Assembly (NCBI RefSeq): GCF_027587175.1
Contig: NZ_JAPCID010000020.1
Location: forward strand, 1-64,000
Reading direction: 5' to 3'
DNA: 64,000 nt
From: Solirubrobacter deserti
Lineage (GTDB): Bacteria; Actinomycetota; Thermoleophilia; Solirubrobacterales; Solirubrobacteraceae
The position numbers were made by a program, and so were the translations under genes. This document shows, one piece after another, positions 60,235 to 64,000 of the stretch. Under the pieces are notes generated by a model that worked only from the letters and a program-made list of their open reading frames with translations, did not search any database and was not told the DNA's origin. Within the stretch, counting starts at the first letter, position 1. Every line of letters begins with the position of its first letter.

Positions 60235-60287
60235 GAGGGTCTCCTGAGGTTGGGGTCGGCTGTGTGTGCGCAGGACCCCGGCGCGCG

Positions 60288-60293
60288 GTTATA
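60288..60293 (-). promoter_or_regulatory. -10 element (TATAAC) of the DUF4331-TPR operon
   Basis: TATAAC on the minus strand, 53 nt before ATG 60234, in the only gap between the PDH E1-beta and DUF4331 genes. Unlike many genes here it implies a normal leader with a Shine-Dalgarno. The -35 is not clear. Confidence 0.5.
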
Positions 60294-60314
60294 AGACTTG
60301 TCGCGACTGGGTCG

Positions 60315-61292
60315 CTACAAGAGCGCCTTGACGGCCTCGACGATCTGCGGCTCGTGCGGGAACGCGATCTGCTCGAGCGGCTTGGAGTACGGCATCGGCA
60401 GGTCGGCGCCCGTCACGCGCTTGATCGGGGCGTCCAGGTAGTCGAACGCGTGCTCCTGGATCAGCGCCGCCAGGTTGGCGCCGACGCCGCCGTGCGGCCA
60501 GCCCTCTTCGACGATCACGGCGCGGTTCGTCTTGCGCACGGATTCGACGATCGTGTCCAGGTCGAGCGGGCGCAGGGTGCGCGGGTCGATCACTTCGGCG
60601 CTGATGTCGTGCTCGCTCGCGAGCTCCTCGGCGGCCTTCTGCGCCGTGACGGCCATGCGCGAGATCCCGACGATCGTCACGTCTTCGCCCTCCCGGCGGA
60701 CCGCGGCCTGGCCGAAGTCGACGATCAGATCGTCGTCGTCGGGCACCTCGCCCTTGGCGCCGTAGAGCGACTCGTGCTCGATGAAGACGACCGGGTTGTC
60801 GTCGCGGATCGCGGCCTTCAGCAGGCCCTTGGCGTCCGCGGGCGTGGACGGCACGGCGACGAGCATCCCGGGCACGTGCAGGTAGATCGCCTCGAGGCAG
60901 TGCGAGTGGGTCGGCCCGAGCTGGTGCCCGGCGCCCTGCGGCATCCGGACGACCATCGGCACCTGGACCTGGCCGTTGAACATGTACGGGATCGCGGCCA
61001 TGTGGTTGACGATCTGGTCCATCGCCAGCAGGCTGAAGTTGACCGTCATCAGCTCGACGATCGGCCGCAGCCCGGTCATCGCCGCCCCGACGCCCACGCC
61101 CACGATCGTGTTCTCGGAGATCGGCGTGTCCCGCACCCGCTTGCCGCCGAACTCCTCCAGCAGCCCCTGCGTGACCTTGAACGCGCCCTGGAAGACGCCG
61201 ATGTCCTCGCCGATGATGAACACGCGCTCGTCGCGCTCCATCTCCTCGCGCAGCGCCTGGTTGAGCGCCTCCCGGTAGCGCAGCTCAGCCAC
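60315..61292 (-). CDS. pdhB: Pyruvate dehydrogenase E1 beta subunit, set B
   Basis: 325 aa. LRYREALNQALREEMERDERVFIIGEDIGVFQGAFKVTQGLLEEFG (two blocks), RVRDTPISENTIVGVGVGAAMTGLRPIVELMTVNFSLLAMDQIVNHMA with the TPP-contacting Glu, GAGHQLGPTHSHCLEAIYLHVPG, and VIVEEGWPHGGVGANLAALIQ. The VELMTVNFSLLAMDQI block is typical of the plastid/cyanobacterial-type PDH E1-beta. ATG 61292 overlaps the E1-alpha stop by 8 bp. Confidence 0.93.
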   Translation of the reverse strand: MAELRYREALNQALREEMERDERVFIIGEDIGVFQGAFKVTQGLLEEFGGKRVRDTPISENTIVGVGVGAAMTGLRPIVELMTVNFSLLAMDQIVNHMAAIPYMFNGQVQVPMVVRMPQGAGHQLGPTHSHCLEAIYLHVPGMLVAVPSTPADAKGLLKAAIRDDNPVVFIEHESLYGAKGEVPDDDDLIVDFGQAAVRREGEDVTIVGISRMAVTAQKAAEELASEHDISAEVIDPRTLRPLDLDTIVESVRKTNRAVIVEEGWPHGGVGANLAALIQEHAFDYLDAPIKRVTGADLPMPYSKPLEQIAFPHEPQIVEAVKALL

Positions 61293-62250
61293 GGACCTGG
61301 CCTCCGGTGACGTACACGTGCTCGTAGATCGACTCCGGCGTCGGAAAGTCGGACTCCTCGGCGAACTCGACCGCGGCGTCGATCGTCTTCGCGGCCTCCT
61401 CGTCGAGCGCGTCGAGATCGACGTCGTCGAGTTTGGCGGCGAAGTTCTTGATCGGGTCGTGCTGCTCGCGCCACTTCTTGACGTCGTCCTTCTCCCGGTA
61501 CTCCTCGGGATCCGCCATCGAGTGGCCGGCGAAGCGGTACGTGACGGCCTCGACGAGCAGCGGCGTGCGCTCGCTGCGCACCTTCTCGATCGCCTCGCTC
61601 AGGACCTCGTAGGTGTCGCCGATGTCCATCCCGTCGCACTTGAGCCCGGGCACGCCGAAGCCCTCGCCGCGCTTGTGCAGGTCCGGCTGCGCGGCGTGGC
61701 GCTCGAGCGCGGTTCCCATCCCGAACTGGTTGTTGGTGACCATGAAGACCACCGGCAGCTTCCACAGCGCGGCGATGTTGAGCGTCTCGCCGAACGTGCC
61801 CTGGTTGGCCGCCCCGTCGCCGAACACGCAGACCGTCACTTCCTCGGTCTCGCGATAGTCGCTGGAGAGCGCGATGCCCGCCGCGAGGGGGAGGTTGCCG
61901 CCGACGATCCCGTAGCCGCCCATGAAGCGCCGCTCGGCGTCGAACATGTGCATGGAGCCGCCGCGCCCGCCGCTGACGCCCGTCGCCTTGCCGAACAGCT
62001 CGGCCATCACGTGTTTCGGGTCCGTCCCGCGCGCGAGCGCGTGCCCGTGCGAGCGGTAGGTGGAGATCAGGTAGTCCTCGTCGCGCATCGCCCGCACCGC
62101 GCCGACGATCGTCGCCTCCTCACCGATCGCGAGGTGCAGGAAGCCGCCGACCTTGTTCTTGGCGTACATCTGCCCCGCGCGCTCCTCGAAGCGCCGGATC
62201 AGCACCATCGTCTTAAGCCACTCACGCGCCGCGTCGAGCCCGTCTCCCAT
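61285..62250 (-). CDS. pdhA: Pyruvate dehydrogenase E1 alpha subunit, set B
   Basis: 321 aa. MVLIRRFEERAGQMYAKNKVGGFLHLAIGEEA, YRSHGHALARGTDP, SGGRGGSMHMFDAERRFMGGYGIVGG, TPP motif VFGDGAANQGTFGETLNIAALWKLPVVF, TNNQFGMGTALERHAA, EAVTYRFAGHSMADPEEYR. These match PDH E1-alpha, including the phosphorylation-loop region. ATG 62250 is the first start in line with the family; an ATG at 62283 would overlap the start codon of the divergent gene. Confidence 0.94.
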   Translation of the reverse strand: MGDGLDAAREWLKTMVLIRRFEERAGQMYAKNKVGGFLHLAIGEEATIVGAVRAMRDEDYLISTYRSHGHALARGTDPKHVMAELFGKATGVSGGRGGSMHMFDAERRFMGGYGIVGGNLPLAAGIALSSDYRETEEVTVCVFGDGAANQGTFGETLNIAALWKLPVVFMVTNNQFGMGTALERHAAQPDLHKRGEGFGVPGLKCDGMDIGDTYEVLSEAIEKVRSERTPLLVEAVTYRFAGHSMADPEEYREKDDVKKWREQHDPIKNFAAKLDDVDLDALDEEAAKTIDAAVEFAEESDFPTPESIYEHVYVTGGQVRG

Positions 62251-62256
62251 GCCGCT

Positions 62257-62275
62257 GGTCGTACCCGGGTAGGCC
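62257..62275. promoter_or_regulatory. Possible divergent -10 region around palindrome TACCCGGGTA
   Basis: Minus-strand TACGAC (62257-62262) is 6 nt before ATG 62250, and plus-strand TAGGCC (62270-62275) is 6 nt before ATG 62282. Both are TANNNC instead of TANNNT, and both overlap the 10-bp palindrome at 62262-62271. The spacing is right but the hexamers are weak. Confidence 0.35.
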
Positions 62276-62281
62276 ACCCGC

Positions 62282-62665
62282 ATGCGCACTTGGACCGCGG
62301 ACTCCCGCGCACCGGCAGCGATCGCGTGGGCCCTGATGGCGCGTCCGGGGGTCTGGGCCAGCTGGGCGCCGCACGTCCGGGGCGCCTGGGGCCTCGGCAC
62401 ACCGGAAGTCGAAGCGGGCGCGGTGGGCGCGGCGCGGCTGTTCGGCGTGCTGCCCGTCCCGGCGAAGATCACGGCCAAGTCGGCGCGTTCCTGGACCTGG
62501 CAGGTCGGCCCGGCCGAGATGGTCCACCGGGTCGAGGAGCGCGGCACGGGCTGCGTGGTCGCCATCGACCTGCGCGCGCCCGGGCCGCTCGAACCGGCGC
62601 TCGCCGCCACCTACGGCCCGATCATCCAGGTCATGCTCAACCGCCTGGCCCGGGTCGCCGAGTGA
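62282..62665 (+). CDS. SRPBCC (START-like) family protein
   Basis: 127 aa. DSRAPAAIAWALMARPGVWASWAPHVRG (first strand/helix with the W-x-x-W region), TAKSARSWTWQVGPAEMVHRVEERGTGCVVAIDL (antiparallel strands), EPALAATYGPIIQVMLNRLARVAE (long C-terminal helix). This order is that of polyketide-cyclase/dehydrase-like proteins binding hydrophobic ligands. ATG 62282. It diverges from pdhA with 31 bp between starts. Confidence 0.78.
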   Translation: MRTWTADSRAPAAIAWALMARPGVWASWAPHVRGAWGLGTPEVEAGAVGAARLFGVLPVPAKITAKSARSWTWQVGPAEMVHRVEERGTGCVVAIDLRAPGPLEPALAATYGPIIQVMLNRLARVAE

Positions 62666-62669
62666 ACGC

Positions 62670-62900
62670 CTAGCTCTCGTACTTGCGCCAGCGCGCGAGG
62701 AACTCGTCCGCTTGGAGCTGGATGAGGTCGGCGCGCAGCGCGCGGGCGAGCTTGCCCGTGTCGCGCGGGCGGGTGTCCCAGGCGAGCACGGTCTCGCCCG
62801 TGTCGGCGCGGAGCAGCTCGACCTGCTCGAGCTTGTCGGAGGGACGGAAGAAGCGTCCCTGGCGGTGCACCTTCAGCTCGAACGTGTGGTCGGCCCTCAT
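62670..62900 (-). CDS. Small conserved-looking soluble protein, unknown
   Basis: 76 aa: HTFELKVHRQGRFFRPSDKLEQVELLRADTGETVLAWDTR, in two strand-rich parts, then a helix LARALRADLIQLQADEFLARWRKYE. No family recognised. The ATG at 62900 overlaps the stop of the DsbA-like gene by 4 bp (ATGA), which supports it as a real gene of the same transcript. Ends 4 bp from the convergent SRPBCC gene. Confidence 0.65.
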   Translation of the reverse strand: MRADHTFELKVHRQGRFFRPSDKLEQVELLRADTGETVLAWDTRPRDTGKLARALRADLIQLQADEFLARWRKYES

Positions 62901-63460
62901 ACGACCGGGATCGCCCGCTCGCCGGCGAGCACCTGGCCGTCGACCCAGATCGCCGGCACCGTGTCGATCCCGTCGGCGGCGGCGCGCTCATGCGCCTCCG
63001 CGAGCGCGCGCTTGGTGGTTTCCAGCTCGACGCCCTTGATCACCGCGTGCGGGTGCATCTCGCACGCGGCCGCGGCGAGCAGGACGTTGTCGGGCACCGA
63101 CAGGTCGCGCCCGGCGGCGAACGCCTGGCGCAGCGCGGCGAGCGAGAAGGCCACGCCACGGCCGATCCACTTCGCGTAGGTGGCGGCCAGCGTCGCCCAC
63201 TCGATGTCCGCTGGGAACGGGTCCGGCCAGCGGATCGGCATCACGCCGAGCGCGGCGGCGCGGCGCTCGACGTCCTCCTTGTACGCCTCGACCTCGGCGG
63301 CGCAGCGAAACGCCCCGCCGAGATCGACCGGGATCCACTCCGGGACCTCGCCCACCGCGTGGAGCGCTCGTTCGGCGACGAAGTAGCTCTCGGGGGAGGC
63401 GAGGTCGTAATAGAAGCGGGGCTGGGCTCTATCCGTGGATGAGCCAACCGTCTGCGGCAC
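62897..63460 (-). CDS. DsbA-family / HCCA isomerase-like thioredoxin-fold protein
   Basis: 187 aa. RFYYDLASPESYFVAERALHAV opens the thioredoxin fold with S-P-E-S in place of the C-x-x-C redox site, as in 2-hydroxychromene-2-carboxylate isomerases and GST-kappa. A helical insertion (residues 60-140) follows, then DGIDTVPAIWVDGQVLAGERAI with the cis-Pro (VPA). It therefore probably has a glutathione- or thiol-independent isomerase role, not oxidoreductase; this is inference. GTG 63460 overlaps the E3 stop by 32 bp. Confidence 0.75.
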   Translation of the reverse strand: MPQTVGSSTDRAQPRFYYDLASPESYFVAERALHAVGEVPEWIPVDLGGAFRCAAEVEAYKEDVERRAAALGVMPIRWPDPFPADIEWATLAATYAKWIGRGVAFSLAALRQAFAAGRDLSVPDNVLLAAAACEMHPHAVIKGVELETTKRALAEAHERAAADGIDTVPAIWVDGQVLAGERAIPVV

Positions 63461-64000
63461 GCGCGGCCTCCATCACACCCTCCGACAGCGTCGGGTGGCC
63501 GTGGATGATGCGCGCCACTTCGGCGTAGCCGCCTTCGAGCGCCTTGGCGTTGACCAGCTCCTGGATCAGCTCGGTGGCCTTCGCGCCCACGATGTGGCCG
63601 CCGACCAGCTCGCCGTACTTCTTGTCGCCGATGATCTTGATGACGCCGGTGCGGTCGCCGTAGACCGTGCCCGCGCCGACGGCGCCGTACTGCAGCTTGC
63701 CGACGACGACGTCCATGCCGGCGTCGCGCGCCTGCGCCTCGGTGAGGCCGAAGCTCGCCACGTTGGGCGTGCAGAAGGTCGCGCGCGGGATGTCGACGTA
63801 CTCGATCGGGTGCGTCTTCATGCCGGCCGCGTCCTCGACGGCGATCACGCCTTCATCGGACGCCTTGTGCGCGAGCGCGGGGCCGGGGACGAGGTCGCCG
63901 ATGGCGTAGATCTTCTCGACGGACGTGCGCAGCGCGCCGTCGACCTCGATCAGGCCGCGGTCGGTGAGCTTGATGCCGGCCTTGTCGAGCCCGAGCGCCT
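63429..64000 (-). CDS. lpd: Dihydrolipoamide dehydrogenase, E3 (5' part beyond window end)
   Basis: 190 residues visible, the C-terminal part. TSVEKIYAIGDLVPGPALAHKASDEGVIAVED is the second FAD-binding block (GD), VDIPRATFCTPNVASFGLTEAQA starts the dimerisation domain, and ARIIHGHPTLSEGVMEAARAADG has the His-x-x-x-x-Glu active-site pair. The redox Cys pair and NAD domain lie outside the window. Would reoxidise dihydrolipoamide on the E2 proteins of both sets; only one E3 is seen here. Confidence 0.93.
   Translation of the reverse strand, partial: ALGLDKAGIKLTDRGLIEVDGALRTSVEKIYAIGDLVPGPALAHKASDEGVIAVEDAAGMKTHPIEYVDIPRATFCTPNVASFGLTEAQARDAGMDVVVGKLQYGAVGAGTVYGDRTGVIKIIGDKKYGELVGGHIVGAKATELIQELVNAKALEGGYAEVARIIHGHPTLSEGVMEAARAADGWLIHG

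Overview
The window is very GC-rich DNA (roughly 70% by eye) with dense genes, GTG and TTG starts and actinobacterial gene families: LytR_C protein, Fur, DUF3105, DUF4331, S8 protease, and a DUF485/ActP pair. It fits an actinomycete, possibly of the Solirubrobacter/Conexibacter type (Thermoleophilia); that placement is inference. It reads as a chromosome. I saw no insertion sequence, phage, CRISPR array or replication origin.

Layout. (1) 1-13.6 kb: envelope and exopolysaccharide locus. It holds a LytR_C protein (5' end outside the window), a secreted Ig-like protein, an O-antigen-ligase-like polymerase, a GT-C membrane glycosyltransferase, four further glycosyltransferases, a Wzx-type flippase, a secreted subtilisin, a GNAT and a phosphoglycosyl transferase. 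(2) 13.7-24.3 kb: mixed genes, with DUF3105, hydrolase, SDR, lytic transglycosylase, PyrD, two AlkZ-like HTH_42 proteins around a cytidylate-kinase-like gene, a cyclic-nucleotide-binding protein and a beta-lactamase-like hydrolase. (3) 24.3-27.0 kb: XRE regulator, secreted protein and ER-type (S26B) signal peptidase with a repeat tail. (4) 27.1-36.1 kb: tRNA-Ala(CGC), diguanylate cyclase, PhoD phosphatase with a secreted partner, a frame-disrupted RtcB-like locus, a secreted nuclease-like protein and tRNA-Ala(UGC). (5) 36.1-44.9 kb: HDAC-like and ROK genes whose start codons overlap, then a long minus-strand run from rhomboid protease through D,D-carboxypeptidase, an unknown exported protein, a kinase-like ATPase and DUF485 to ActP symporter, and finally a SIS sugar isomerase. 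(6) 44.8-64 kb: lipoate and 2-oxoacid dehydrogenase region. It holds LipA, LipB (in frame with a GGDEF-EAL protein), two E1/E2 sets, the C-terminal part of dihydrolipoamide dehydrogenase, and interspersed Fur, histidine kinase, TPR and DUF4331 genes. LipB and LipA make the lipoyl cofactor that both E2 proteins carry, and the E3 at the window edge would reoxidise it.

Two window-wide patterns stand out. Many genes have a TANNNT hexamer 6-10 nt before the start codon and no Shine-Dalgarno sequence, which suggests leaderless mRNAs. Clear Shine-Dalgarno sites are found mainly before secreted proteins. Seven divergent pairs have 35 bp or less between start codons, and at two of them a CTAG-centred sequence gives a -10 element on both strands.
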